A stretch of 36,613 bases of DNA from Bacteroidales bacterium (GTDB taxonomy: Bacteria > Bacteroidota > Bacteroidia > Bacteroidales > PUMT01), in contig SLCF01000086.1 in the NCBI GenBank assembly GCA_007125955.1, positions 1 to 36,613 of the forward strand. The letters are read 5' to 3'. The first letter of the stretch is position 1; the number at the start of each line of letters is the position of its first letter. Positions 1 to 7,953 of this stretch are shown in pieces. The notes beneath the pieces were generated by a model. It was not told the DNA's origin. It did not search any database and was given only the letters and a program-made list of their open reading frames with translations. The translations under genes were made by a program, and so were the position numbers.

Positions 1-50
1 ACAATTGGCTTTACAACCATTCCTGCACCCAGTATCAGCACTTTCTTCAT
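1..50 (-). CDS. Partial: N-terminus of a probable saccharopine dehydrogenase-like NAD(P)-binding protein
   Basis: The gene reads off the left edge; only about 16 residues are visible, beginning MKKVLILGAGMVVKPI. This is a short positive start followed by a beta strand and a GxGxx-type dinucleotide-binding turn, as at the start of Rossmann-fold proteins. The wording GAGMVVKP resembles the saccharopine dehydrogenase / lysine-ketoglutarate reductase family of Bacteroidota. The ATG is at 50-48. The gene is transcribed away from its right-hand neighbour. The assignment rests on few residues, so another Rossmann dehydrogenase is possible. Confidence 0.5.
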   Translation of the reverse strand, partial: MKKVLILGAGMVVKPI

Positions 51-184
51 AATATTCAGTTTTTTAATTGATTATGTATGTTTCTCTTAAAACACCCTTC
101 TACGAAAATAATTAAAATTTATCCAATTACAGAAAAGAGTTGAAAATTACGCCCGGTTAAACGTTTATTAAGCTCGATATTCAA

Positions 185-192
185 TAAATTTG
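185..192 (+). promoter_or_regulatory. Candidate -7 box (TAAATTTG) for the TIGR02757 gene
   Basis: The sequence matches the Bacteroidota sigma-ABfr -7 consensus TAnnTTTG. It lies 19 bases before the TTG start at 212, which would leave a very short leader. No good -33 TTG is present at the usual 19-21 base spacing, only a TTTA at 164-167. Confidence 0.4.
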
Positions 193-211
193 TGGTTTAA
201 AATATGATAAT

Positions 212-982
212 TTGATTATCCCGGATACCAATATAAAAGAATTTCTTGAAGAGAGGGTAGAAAAATACAATCATCCCCGGTTCATTGAGTCAGACCCTAT
301 CTGCATACCACATAAATACAGGCAGAAAGAGGATATAGAAATTTCAGGTTTTCTGACATCGGTTATTGCATGGGGTAACAGGAGAATGATCATCAGGAAT
401 GCAGTGTGCATGATGGAGATTATGGGTAACAGCCCTTATGATTTTGTCATGAACCACAATATATTTCAACTGGAAAGGTTTAATGGTTTTGTCCACCGCA
501 CTTTTAACGGAACAGATGCAAAATATTTCATCACTGCTCTGAAAAATTTATATGTAAACCATGAAGGGCCTGAAAAGATATTTTCCCGTTATTCAACAGA
601 ATATTCAACACAACCCGCTATTCACGAGTTCAGAAGAATTTTCTTCTCTTCCGGTCACCCTCCCCGGACAACAAGGCATTTACCCGACCCGCTCAAAAAA
701 TCCGCGGCTAAAAGGATAAATATGTTTTTGAGGTGGATGGTAAGAAGGGATAGCCGGGGTGTGGATTTCGGATTGTGGAGATCGATATCTCCCTCTGTTC
801 TTTCCTGCCCCCTGGATGTTCATACAGGCAACACGGCCAGGAAACTTGGCCTTATAAGGCGAAAACAGAACGATTCCATAGCTGTTTCGGAACTGGACAG
901 TATCCTGCGAAAATTTGACAATAACGATCCTGTTAAATATGACTTTGCACTTTTCGGGTTAGGGGCAATTGAAAAAATGTGA
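212..982 (+). CDS. TIGR02757 (DUF2400) family protein, HhH-glycosylase-like
   Basis: This 256-residue protein matches the TIGR02757/DUF2400 family in length and in its conserved blocks: an early DPI.IPH segment (residues 28-34), IAWGNR (52-57), NSPYDF (73-78), and a C-terminal DPVKYDFALFGLG (239-251). The family has no assigned function. The segment PLDVHTGNTARKLGL (200-214) strongly recalls the VDTHxxRVxxRL block of the endonuclease III/MutY HhH-GPD fold, with Asp202 at the catalytic-aspartate position; that link is my inference. The start is unusual: the only usable in-frame start is TTG at 212, while an ATG at 204 runs into a stop after three codons in another frame. It converges with the LolD-like gene, ending 39 bases before it, and no terminator is visible between them. 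Confidence 0.8.
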   Translation: MIIPDTNIKEFLEERVEKYNHPRFIESDPICIPHKYRQKEDIEISGFLTSVIAWGNRRMIIRNAVCMMEIMGNSPYDFVMNHNIFQLERFNGFVHRTFNGTDAKYFITALKNLYVNHEGPEKIFSRYSTEYSTQPAIHEFRRIFFSSGHPPRTTRHLPDPLKKSAAKRINMFLRWMVRRDSRGVDFGLWRSISPSVLSCPLDVHTGNTARKLGLIRRKQNDSIAVSELDSILRKFDNNDPVKYDFALFGLGAIEKM

Positions 983-1021
983 TACCGGATAAAAGTTCTT
1001 AATCAATAACCGTTGGCGCCG

Positions 1022-1693
1022 TTACTGTAACTTTTCTTCATTTATTATCAGTCCGTCATGCATAGTCAGCTGCCTGTCAGCCATACGTGCAAGAAGATTG
1101 TCGTGTGTTACAATAATAACTGTCTGGTTGAATTTTTCCCTCAATGAGAAAAAGAGGCTGTGAAGCTCCTTTTTGTTTTTAGAGTCGAGGTTGCCGGAAG
1201 GTTCGTCAGCCAGAATTACTGCAGGATCGTTAATAATTGCCCGGGCAACGGCAATTCTCTGAAGTTCGCCGCCTGAAAGCTCCTTTGGCTTGTGATCCAG
1301 TCTGTCCTGCATATTCAGGAAGGTGAGTATTTCAATTGCTTTTGACTCTGCCTTTGCTTTCGGTGTTCTGGCAATGAAAGCCGGAATGCAGACATTTTCC
1401 AGGGCTGTGAATTCGGGCAGCAGGTGGTGGAACTGAAACACGAAACCGATGTTACGGTTCCTGAAAACGGCAAGCTCTTTATCATTTAGCCCTGAAAACT
1501 CCACCCCGTTAACAGTAACTTTACCCGTATCAGGTTTGCCGAGTGTTCCGATAATCTGAAGCAGGGTGGTTTTACCGGCACCGCTTGCTCCTACTATTGA
1601 TACAACTTCACTCTTTTTAATGTCAAGGTCAATCCCTTTTAGAACCATCAGACTGCCAAACGACTTTGTGATATTTCCGGCTTTTATCATCAT
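1022..1693 (-). CDS. lolD: ABC transporter ATP-binding protein, LolD/MacB-ATPase type
   Basis: This 223-residue nucleotide-binding subunit is complete: Walker [10 protein letters not shown] (35-43), Q-loop Gln87 in [12 protein letters not shown], signature LSGGELQR (139-146), Walker [13 protein letters not shown] (159-170) and switch His197. The [15 protein letters not shown] stretch is typical of LolD, which powers release of lipoproteins from the inner membrane through LolC/E permeases. No LolC/E gene is adjacent. It lies 126 bases downstream of the exchanger gene on the same strand and may be read through from tatA. It could instead power another FtsX/MacB-type permease, such as the ATPase-less one at 7954-9306. 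The family call is firm; the exact partner is not. Confidence 0.85.
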   Translation of the reverse strand: MMIKAGNITKSFGSLMVLKGIDLDIKKSEVVSIVGASGAGKTTLLQIIGTLGKPDTGKVTVNGVEFSGLNDKELAVFRNRNIGFVFQFHHLLPEFTALENVCIPAFIARTPKAKAESKAIEILTFLNMQDRLDHKPKELSGGELQRIAVARAIINDPAVILADEPSGNLDSKNKKELHSLFFSLREKFNQTVIIVTHDNLLARMADRQLTMHDGLIINEEKLQ

Positions 1694-1819
1694 AATAATT
1701 TAATGTTAGCAATTGATTCCTGTTACTCCGGAAGGTAAATATATAAAAATATGAGGTCTGTTTTATATCCCGGTCAGGAAGTCTGAAATGTTAAATATAT
1801 AAAAGGAGTATAAACTGTT

Positions 1820-2767
1820 TCATACTTTCCCCTGCATTGAAAAAACTATGAAAATATAAGCTGCATAGGAGAGAAGGAGGAAGACTCCCCGTTTCCTGTT
1901 AAGCTTACTGTTTTTAAACGGGATCATCAAAAGAAAAAGAAGAAGCGATATTCCAAGCATATAATGAATGTCAAACAAAATTTCACCGCTTACCGTGATC
2001 CTTTTTAATATTCCGGTTATTCCGGGTATTGCAAGTATATTGAATATGTTTGAACCTATTATATTTCCGATTGTGATGCTCATCTCTTTCTTTACAGCTG
2101 CGGCTAATGAAGTGGCGAGCTCAGGGACACTTGTTCCGAAAGCTATCAGTGTAACAGCTATTACCCTTTCACTGACACCCAGGTTGGTTGCTATTTTCTC
2201 CGCACTGCTTACGAGCCAGCCGGCTCCGAAATAGAGTCCTGCCGAAGAGATTACCACCATAATTATCGCCAAAAAAATACTGTAATCTGCTTTTTCAAAC
2301 CGATGCCCTGTTACGAGCATTTCTCTTCTTGAACTGCGGAAAGTGAGATACAGGTAACCTGTGAGAAGTGACAGAAGAACGATCCCTTCAATCCACGATA
2401 TAATACCGTTGAATGCAAACAGGTAAAATATGAGGGAAGAGAGCATCATAAAAGGCCAGTCGCGGTTTATTGAGCTTAAACCGACAGGGAGGGGGAGTAT
2501 CAGCACTGTTAGACCGAGCACAAGGCCAATATTTGAAATATTCGATCCTATAACATTTCCAAGTGCTATATCGGGCAGATCTTTAAATACCGCACTTATG
2601 CTTACCACCATTTCGGGGGCCGATGTGCCTAGCGAGACGATGGTAACACCAATTGCAAGTGTTGAAACCCGGAGATGTGTTGCAAGTGAAACTCCTGCCC
2701 TGACGAGCATGTTGCCGCTGATAAGGAGTATTGCAAAGCCAAGGAGAAGAAAAATATATTCCATCAT
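1820..2767 (-). CDS. Na+/Ca2+ exchanger (CaCA) family antiporter, YrbG-like
   Basis: This is a 315-residue, almost entirely hydrophobic membrane protein with about ten transmembrane helices. It shows the two inverted alpha repeats that form the ion-binding site of the CaCA family: GTSAPE (47-52) with GNVIGSNISNIG (70-81), and GTSVPE (211-216) with GNIIGSNIFNI (234-244). A short positive loop near residues 144-157 separates the halves. Family members exchange Ca2+ (sometimes with K+) for Na+ or H+ across the inner membrane; the ion specificity cannot be read here. It begins 30 bases after the tatA stop, so the two are probably co-transcribed. Confidence 0.9.
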   Translation of the reverse strand: MMEYIFLLLGFAILLISGNMLVRAGVSLATHLRVSTLAIGVTIVSLGTSAPEMVVSISAVFKDLPDIALGNVIGSNISNIGLVLGLTVLILPLPVGLSSINRDWPFMMLSSLIFYLFAFNGIISWIEGIVLLSLLTGYLYLTFRSSRREMLVTGHRFEKADYSIFLAIIMVVISSAGLYFGAGWLVSSAEKIATNLGVSERVIAVTLIAFGTSVPELATSLAAAVKKEMSITIGNIIGSNIFNILAIPGITGILKRITVSGEILFDIHYMLGISLLLFLLMIPFKNSKLNRKRGVFLLLSYAAYIFIVFSMQGKV

Positions 2768-2797
2768 GAAAGCTCTCTTTCAATGACCGTGTGGTAA

Positions 2798-3016
2798 CTA
2801 TTCCACATTTTTTTTGATGTCGTCAATATCTTTCGAAATTTCTGATGAACTTTCATTGATCTCCTTCTTGATATCATCAGTGGCCTTCTTGAATTCATGC
2901 ATGCCTTTTCCGAGGCCCCTTGCCAGTTCAGGTATCCTTTTAGATCCGAAGAGGAGAAGTATGACAAGCAGGATTATGAAAACCTCTGCCCCGCTAATGA
3001 ATAATATATTGTTCAT
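2798..3016 (-). CDS. tatA: Twin-arginine translocase subunit TatA/TatE family
   Basis: This 72-residue protein has the complete TatA architecture: a short N-terminal membrane helix (residues 8-22, [15 protein letters not shown]), the [16 protein letters not shown] hinge and start of the amphipathic helix (23-38), and a charged Lys/Glu-rich tail. TatA oligomers form the pore that exports folded proteins carrying twin-arginine signals. It could equally be TatB, but the length and the [16 protein letters not shown] pattern favour TatA/E. TatC is not in the window. A terminator lies between it and the upstream secDF gene, so it needs its own promoter, and the exchanger gene follows closely. Confidence 0.93.
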   Translation of the reverse strand: MNNILFISGAEVFIILLVILLLFGSKRIPELARGLGKGMHEFKKATDDIKKEINESSSEISKDIDDIKKNVE

Positions 3017-3031
3017 TGCATTTGTTTTTTA

Positions 3032-3039
3032 CAAAAATA
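3032..3039 (-). promoter_or_regulatory. Candidate -7 box (TATTTTTG) for tatA
   Basis: Read on the minus strand the bases fit TAnnTTTG and sit 15 bases before the tatA ATG, which would give a very short leader. The upstream secDF terminator makes a promoter in this gap necessary. No -33 element is visible at proper spacing. Confidence 0.35.
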
Positions 3040-3092
3040 TAAAGATAAACCAAAGAGCGGGAAAAAAATACTCTTTTGTTCATGGTGTAAAC

Positions 3093-3130
3093 AAAAAACC
3101 GCTCCGTAAATATTAAACGAAGCGGTTTTT
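3093..3130 (-). terminator. Hairpin terminator after secDF (possibly bidirectional)
   Basis: Ten-base arms AAAAACCGCT (3094-3103) and AGCGGTTTTT (3121-3130) enclose a 17-base loop, with two further pairs possible beyond a mismatch. The A and T tracts on both flanks would act in either direction. It lies 17 bases beyond the secDF stop and before tatA. Confidence 0.8.
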
Positions 3131-3147
3131 CAATTATTTGTCGTATG

Positions 3148-6100
3148 TCACTGTTTTTTCTTCTTTTCCTTTCCTTTACCAATTGTCCTTCCAAAAGTGT
3201 CGAATACAACAGGTGTGGAAATAAACAGGGAGGAATATGTACCGACGATCACACCCATTAGCAGGGCAAAGATAAATCCTCTTATCACTTCCCCTCCGAA
3301 AAGGAATATTGCAAAAAGCACGAACAGTGTACTGAGTGATGTGCTGAAAGTACGGCTGAGCGTGCTGTTAAGTGCAAGGTTGTAAACATCTGTGCGTTCC
3401 CGTTTAGGGTATAATTTGAAATACTCCCTTATCCTGTCGAATACCACAACCGTGTCGTTTATTGAGTAACCCACCACGGTTAGTATGGCAGCTATGAATG
3501 CCTGGTCAATTTCCATTGAGAAGGGCAATATCCCGTAGAAGAGGGAGAAAATACCCAGTACAACAAGAACGTCGTGAACAACAGCCGATACCGCCCCTAT
3601 GCCAAATCGCCAGTTCTTGAAGCGCAGGAATATATACAGGAACATTATTATGAGTGCAAGTGAAACAGCCCAGACTGCCTGTACTTTAATATCGTGGGCT
3701 ATTGCCGGACCAACCCTTTCCGATCTCTGCCTGTAATCTTCTATGAACTCCTCAAATGTTACATCCTCGCCAATAATGGGCAAAAGGCTCTGGTAGATAA
3801 CCTGTTCTATCTCCTGGTCAACCTCCGGTCCGGTATCGTCTATCCGGAAATTGGTTGCTACTCTTACCTGGTTGTCCGCTCCGAAAGTTATAACTTCGGG
3901 CAGGTCGTCAAAATTTTCAAAAAGAAGTGACTGGACATCTGCAGTATTTACAGGTTCCTCGAAACGTATAATATAATTCCTCCCGCCTGTGAAATCTATT
4001 CCCTGGTTGAGCCCGCGGGTGAACAGTGAGAAAACGGCTATCAGAATTATAGATCCTGATATGATATAGCCAACCTTCCGCTTCTCAATAAACCTGATAT
4101 TCAATCCCTTAAAAGCGTTTTCAGTAATTTTGGTTGAAAATGAAAGTTTCCTGTTTTTATCCAGGAACCAGGTGAAAATAAGTCTTGTAATAAATATCGC
4201 CGAGAAAAGGGATGTACATATCCCTATTATCAGAGTAGTGGCAAAACCTTTTATCGGGCCTGTACCAAATATGTAAAGGATGATACCGGTGAGCAGTGTT
4301 GTCACGTTTGCATCAACTATAGCCGAATAGGCGTTTTTGTAACCGTCGGCTACAGCCAGACGAACCCCTTTGCCGGCTTTCAGCTCCTCCTTTATCCTTT
4401 CATATATAAGCACATTTGCGTCAACTGACATACCTATAATGAGGACTATGCCCGCAATGCCGGGAAGGGTGAGTACAGCTCCCAGTGAAGCAAGCACCCC
4501 CAGAATGAAGAACATATTGATAAGCAGTGCAATATCCGCAACCAGACCTGCTTTTCTGCTGTAGTAAAAAATCATGTAGAGCAGTACCACAAAGAATGCA
4601 AGAAGAAAGGATGTAAGACCTGCATTTATCGCTTCCTGGCCGAGAGACGGACCCACAATTGCCTCCTGGATAATTCTTGCCGGTGCGGGCAGCCTTCCTG
4701 AACGGAGGATGTTGGCAAGGTCCTGCGCCTCTGCAATTGAAAAGTCACCCGTTATCTGAGACCTTCCGCCTGTTATCTCTTCGTTAACCCTCGGGGCTGA
4801 ATAGACATAATTATCAAGAACAATTGCAATGCTTCTTCCGATGTTGTCGCTTGTAAGACGTGCCCATATTCTTGCACCTTCGGCGTTTTTATTCATTGTG
4901 ACCTGGGCTACCGCCTGGTGCTCACCGAAATCCGCCCGTGCGTTGGTTATGACATCTCCGTCAAGAGGAGCCCTTCCGTCCCTGCTGGTTACCCTTATAG
5001 CGTAAAGCTCATGGTAGCTTTCACTTTCATCGTACCTGGGAGGTTTCACTCCCCAGTAAAACCTCACATCCCGTGGAAGAATCTGCCTTATCCTTTCCAT
5101 GTTCAGAATCTGGTTAACCCTTGCCGTGTCACGGTAGTGCGATAAGCCCACAGTCGGACCCGGCATTAGCTGACCGTCTGGAGTAGTGTTTGGGTTCAAT
5201 ATCCTGAAAAGGGGGTAATCAGCCAGTAGTTCATCCGGGTCTTCAGTCTCTGCAACGGCAGTATCCCTTTCCAGAAGATCAAGCAGTGTCTCTTCACGCT
5301 CCTCCTGTTCTTCGGCTGTTAGTTCTCTTTGCTCTTCAGGTTCTTCAATTTCTTCTTCCTGCCTTAAATCCTCTTCCAGTTCGCTGAGAAGATTGTTAGC
5401 TTCCAGCAGATGAGGGTATATATCGCTGTTATCATAAGTTTCCCAAAATTCAAGGTTTGCCGTTCCCTGTAGAAGGTTTCTGACGCGATCGTGGTCTTTT
5501 ACCCCCGGCAGTTCTATAAGAATGCGGCCGTGTGTTTCCAGTCGCTGAATATTGGGCTGTGTTACCCCGAACCGGTCAATCCTTGTGCGGAGTATATTGA
5601 AAGAGTTATCTATTGCTCTCTCAGTTTCATTTCTCAATACTTCAATTACTTCCTGGTTGGTTGAATTGAAGGTGATCCTGTCTCGCATTTCAGGTGTACT
5701 GAAAATTGCAGCCAACTGTGCATTCGGATCAATTTCCCCGAACGCTCTCCTGAAAGATGTAATATAATCATCCCCGGTGGTTTGCTGGTATTCTGCTGCA
5801 CGGTCAAGAGCTTCCCTGAAAGTGGGATCTTCGCTGTAATTTGACAGTGCATCAATAATCTCCCTGGAAGATACTTCAAGTGTTACGTTCATTCCGCCCC
5901 TCAGATCGAGTCCGAGATTAATTTCCCTTGCCTTGCATTCCCTGAAGGTGTATTGGCGCAACCCCAGCATGTTATAAACAACCTCCGATGAGATAGAATC
6001 AAGATAATTGTTCATAACCTGCAGGTCTCCCCGGGCATATTCTTCAGCCTCTCTTTCAACTTTCATTGTTACATAAGTAAAACTCAACTGATAAAGGCTT

Positions 6101-6150
6101 ACCAATGCAAGTGCAATGGCCAGTAGTTTGATCAATCCTTTGTTTTGCAT
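3148..6150 (-). CDS. secDF: Protein translocase SecDF fusion
   Basis: This is a 1000-residue fusion of SecD and SecF, the proton-driven helpers that pull exported proteins through SecYEG. The SecD half has an N-terminal membrane helix (7-28), the INLGLDLRGGMNVTLEV block (77-93), the periplasmic P1 domain and the GMSVDANVLIYERIKEE motif (573-589). The SecF half has GIDFTGGRNYIIRF (717-730) and VGYSINDTVVVFDRIRE (893-909). Twelve membrane spans are expected. A strongly acidic stretch at about 256-310 interrupts the SecD periplasmic domain. The C-terminus ends in a lysine-rich tail (GKGKEKKKKQ). Single-chain SecDF is usual in Bacteroidota. The gene has a candidate promoter upstream and a terminator downstream, so it appears monocistronic. 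Confidence 0.97.
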   Translation of the reverse strand: MQNKGLIKLLAIALALVSLYQLSFTYVTMKVEREAEEYARGDLQVMNNYLDSISSEVVYNMLGLRQYTFRECKAREINLGLDLRGGMNVTLEVSSREIIDALSNYSEDPTFREALDRAAEYQQTTGDDYITSFRRAFGEIDPNAQLAAIFSTPEMRDRITFNSTNQEVIEVLRNETERAIDNSFNILRTRIDRFGVTQPNIQRLETHGRILIELPGVKDHDRVRNLLQGTANLEFWETYDNSDIYPHLLEANNLLSELEEDLRQEEEIEEPEEQRELTAEEQEEREETLLDLLERDTAVAETEDPDELLADYPLFRILNPNTTPDGQLMPGPTVGLSHYRDTARVNQILNMERIRQILPRDVRFYWGVKPPRYDESESYHELYAIRVTSRDGRAPLDGDVITNARADFGEHQAVAQVTMNKNAEGARIWARLTSDNIGRSIAIVLDNYVYSAPRVNEEITGGRSQITGDFSIAEAQDLANILRSGRLPAPARIIQEAIVGPSLGQEAINAGLTSFLLAFFVVLLYMIFYYSRKAGLVADIALLINMFFILGVLASLGAVLTLPGIAGIVLIIGMSVDANVLIYERIKEELKAGKGVRLAVADGYKNAYSAIVDANVTTLLTGIILYIFGTGPIKGFATTLIIGICTSLFSAIFITRLIFTWFLDKNRKLSFSTKITENAFKGLNIRFIEKRKVGYIISGSIILIAVFSLFTRGLNQGIDFTGGRNYIIRFEEPVNTADVQSLLFENFDDLPEVITFGADNQVRVATNFRIDDTGPEVDQEIEQVIYQSLLPIIGEDVTFEEFIEDYRQRSERVGPAIAHDIKVQAVWAVSLALIIMFLYIFLRFKNWRFGIGAVSAVVHDVLVVLGIFSLFYGILPFSMEIDQAFIAAILTVVGYSINDTVVVFDRIREYFKLYPKRERTDVYNLALNSTLSRTFSTSLSTLFVLFAIFLFGGEVIRGFIFALLMGVIVGTYSSLFISTPVVFDTFGRTIGKGKEKKKKQ

Positions 6151-6207
6151 TTCTCTGGTTTTATTTTGTCAGTTTCCTGTATGGCTTCCGTTTCCGGTTT
6201 TAACGTG

Positions 6208-6215
6208 CAAAGATA
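6208..6215 (-). promoter_or_regulatory. Candidate -7 box (TATCTTTG) for secDF
   Basis: This fits TAnnTTTG on the minus strand, 57 bases before the secDF ATG and just after the terminator of the upstream efflux operon. The -33 region is AT-rich without a clear TTG. Confidence 0.45.
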
Positions 6216-6270
6216 TTAAAAATTTTAAATTATCGGTTTAATGATGAAGTAAGTCTGGTTATTTATATAT

Positions 6271-6300
6271 AAAAAATCCCGCACAATTTGATGCGGGATT
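6271..6300 (-). terminator. Hairpin terminator after the tolC-like gene
   Basis: Nine-base perfect arms AATCCCGCA (6275-6283) and TGCGGGATT (6292-6300) enclose an 8-base loop. On the minus strand the hairpin is followed by a run of six T. It begins 16 bases after the stop of the TolC-like gene and closes the macA-macB-tolC unit. Confidence 0.85.
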
Positions 6301-6316
6301 AATTGGGGAGGAATAT

Positions 6317-7798
6317 CTATAGCAGCAGTTCGTCGAAATCTTCTTCAAGCGGTTCATCATTTAAGAAATCGTAAAGTGTCAGCCTTCTTACGTTGTAAAA
6401 AAGATTCCAGTAATTCCTGAGAGCACTTACAAAACCTCTTCTGGCTACGTCCCTTTGTGTTTGTGCATCATTAAGATCGAGTACATCAATCCTTCCAATC
6501 AGGAACCTTTCCCTTGTGACATCATAACGGAGCTGAGCAATTGTATCGGCTTTGGATGCTATCTCCAGCTGGTCTGTCTGCATATTGAACCTCATTATCT
6601 GAAGAAAGACATTCTGTTCAAAGTCTATTCTTGATTGTTCGACCTGGGTTCTGACCACTTCCTGGCTTGATTGTGCCATGCGGTAACGCCCGCGTCCCAG
6701 TCCCCAATCCAGTATAGGTATCTCTATTCCTACCTGAAGTCTTTGCGATATCTGATGGTCTTGGTAGGCGTCACCAAAATCTGCAGCCGAGCTGGTCAGA
6801 CCGTAAACTGCAAACAGGTCTGCCTGGAAACCCCTCTGCGATCTTGCTCTTGCCACTTCTCTTTCCGATTCGATCAATTGCCTCTCAAAAGAGATCATCT
6901 CGGGGTTGTTCTCTGCTGCAAGCATAACAGCTTTTTCAACATTTACGGCAAGATCAGGAATATCCGGTGTGATTGTAAGTTCCAGGTCAACTGTTTCGTT
7001 GTACCCCAGAAATGATCTTAACTGGAATTTACGCAGTTCAAGGTCGAGAATTGCCTCATTAAGAGCTGTCCCGGCATTCAGGTGGCTTAATTCCATCTGG
7101 AGCAGCTGATTCTCTGCTATAGTTCCGATATTGTAACGCCCCCTTGCTATCTGGTAAAGTGTATCGGTGTTGGCATGGTTGAATTTTGCTATCTCCATGT
7201 TGATCTGTGCCAGTGCCAGGTCGAAAAAGAGGTTAACTGCACGTGAAGCAACTCTTTCCATTGCTTCAACGTAGTTTTTCTTTGCTTCTTCATACCGCAG
7301 GGGTTCAATCATTCTTTGCCACTTATATGGGTTGAAACCGAAAAGCGGTTGCCTGAAACCGATATTTACAGGTGTAGTCCTGTAAGAAGCACTGTCCAGT
7401 TCCAGGTTGTCTATGCGTTGCAATTCAGATGACATAAAAATCTGCCCCCCGGTGAGACCTACATTTTGCCTGACTGACAAACTGGCAAGAGTATTGACAA
7501 TGTTCCGTTCAATGAATCTTTCTGTGCCATCGGGCAGGGTATAGGGAGTTATAGAACGGTTCAGGTCGGGCAGTGTTCCGCTTAGTGAAAGGCCCGGCAG
7601 GAATTCGGCCCTGTAGGTTCTGTGTTGCCAGTAGCTTCCCCTGTAACGGTGTCTGGCAAGTATCGCATCAGGCGATTGTCTTTTAGCAATTTCAATTACC
7701 TCTTCCAGTTTCAGGTTGATAGTTCTGGTCTGTGAGTGAGCAAATACAGCTGTGAAAAATGAGAACAGAAATAACAGCAATAGTCGGTATTGTTTCAT
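6317..7798 (-). CDS. TolC family outer-membrane efflux protein
   Basis: I chose the ATG at 7798 because the protein then begins MKQYRLLLLFLFSFFTAVFA followed by HSQ, a clean signal peptide; an upstream in-frame ATG at 7855 would add 19 residues ahead of it. The mature part has the duplicated pattern of the family: long amphipathic helices (VEEVIEIA-like start, 'EAKKNYVEAMERVASRAVNLFFDLALA') and beta strands, repeated in the second half, as in a trimeric channel-tunnel. TolC proteins form the outer-membrane exit of tripartite exporters. It is the last gene after the MacA-like adaptor and MacB-like permease, 155 bases downstream, and ends at a strong terminator. The substrate cannot be read. 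Confidence 0.9.
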   Translation of the reverse strand: MKQYRLLLLFLFSFFTAVFAHSQTRTINLKLEEVIEIAKRQSPDAILARHRYRGSYWQHRTYRAEFLPGLSLSGTLPDLNRSITPYTLPDGTERFIERNIVNTLASLSVRQNVGLTGGQIFMSSELQRIDNLELDSASYRTTPVNIGFRQPLFGFNPYKWQRMIEPLRYEEAKKNYVEAMERVASRAVNLFFDLALAQINMEIAKFNHANTDTLYQIARGRYNIGTIAENQLLQMELSHLNAGTALNEAILDLELRKFQLRSFLGYNETVDLELTITPDIPDLAVNVEKAVMLAAENNPEMISFERQLIESEREVARARSQRGFQADLFAVYGLTSSAADFGDAYQDHQISQRLQVGIEIPILDWGLGRGRYRMAQSSQEVVRTQVEQSRIDFEQNVFLQIMRFNMQTDQLEIASKADTIAQLRYDVTRERFLIGRIDVLDLNDAQTQRDVARRGFVSALRNYWNLFYNVRRLTLYDFLNDEPLEEDFDELLL

Positions 7799-7953
7799 TT
7801 TTTGCAAATTATGATTTAAAAAATTAATATCTGATTCTGTGAAAAACATAAACAACTTTTCCGGGAGGACAACAAACCTGTTTTATGTGCCTGCAAAACT
7901 GTAAAAAAGCTGCAGGGTATTTTCAGGAAGCTTAACAAATCCGTATTTGCACA

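Noticed and set aside
2430-2786. 118-residue plus-strand frame over the exchanger gene
   Set aside because: It is antisense to a protein with clear CaCA motifs; no independent support.
7890-7916. Inverted repeat CCTGCA...TGCAGG between the macB-like and tolC-like genes
   Set aside because: Six-base arms with a 15-base loop and no T-run in the right place; the genes are probably one transcript.
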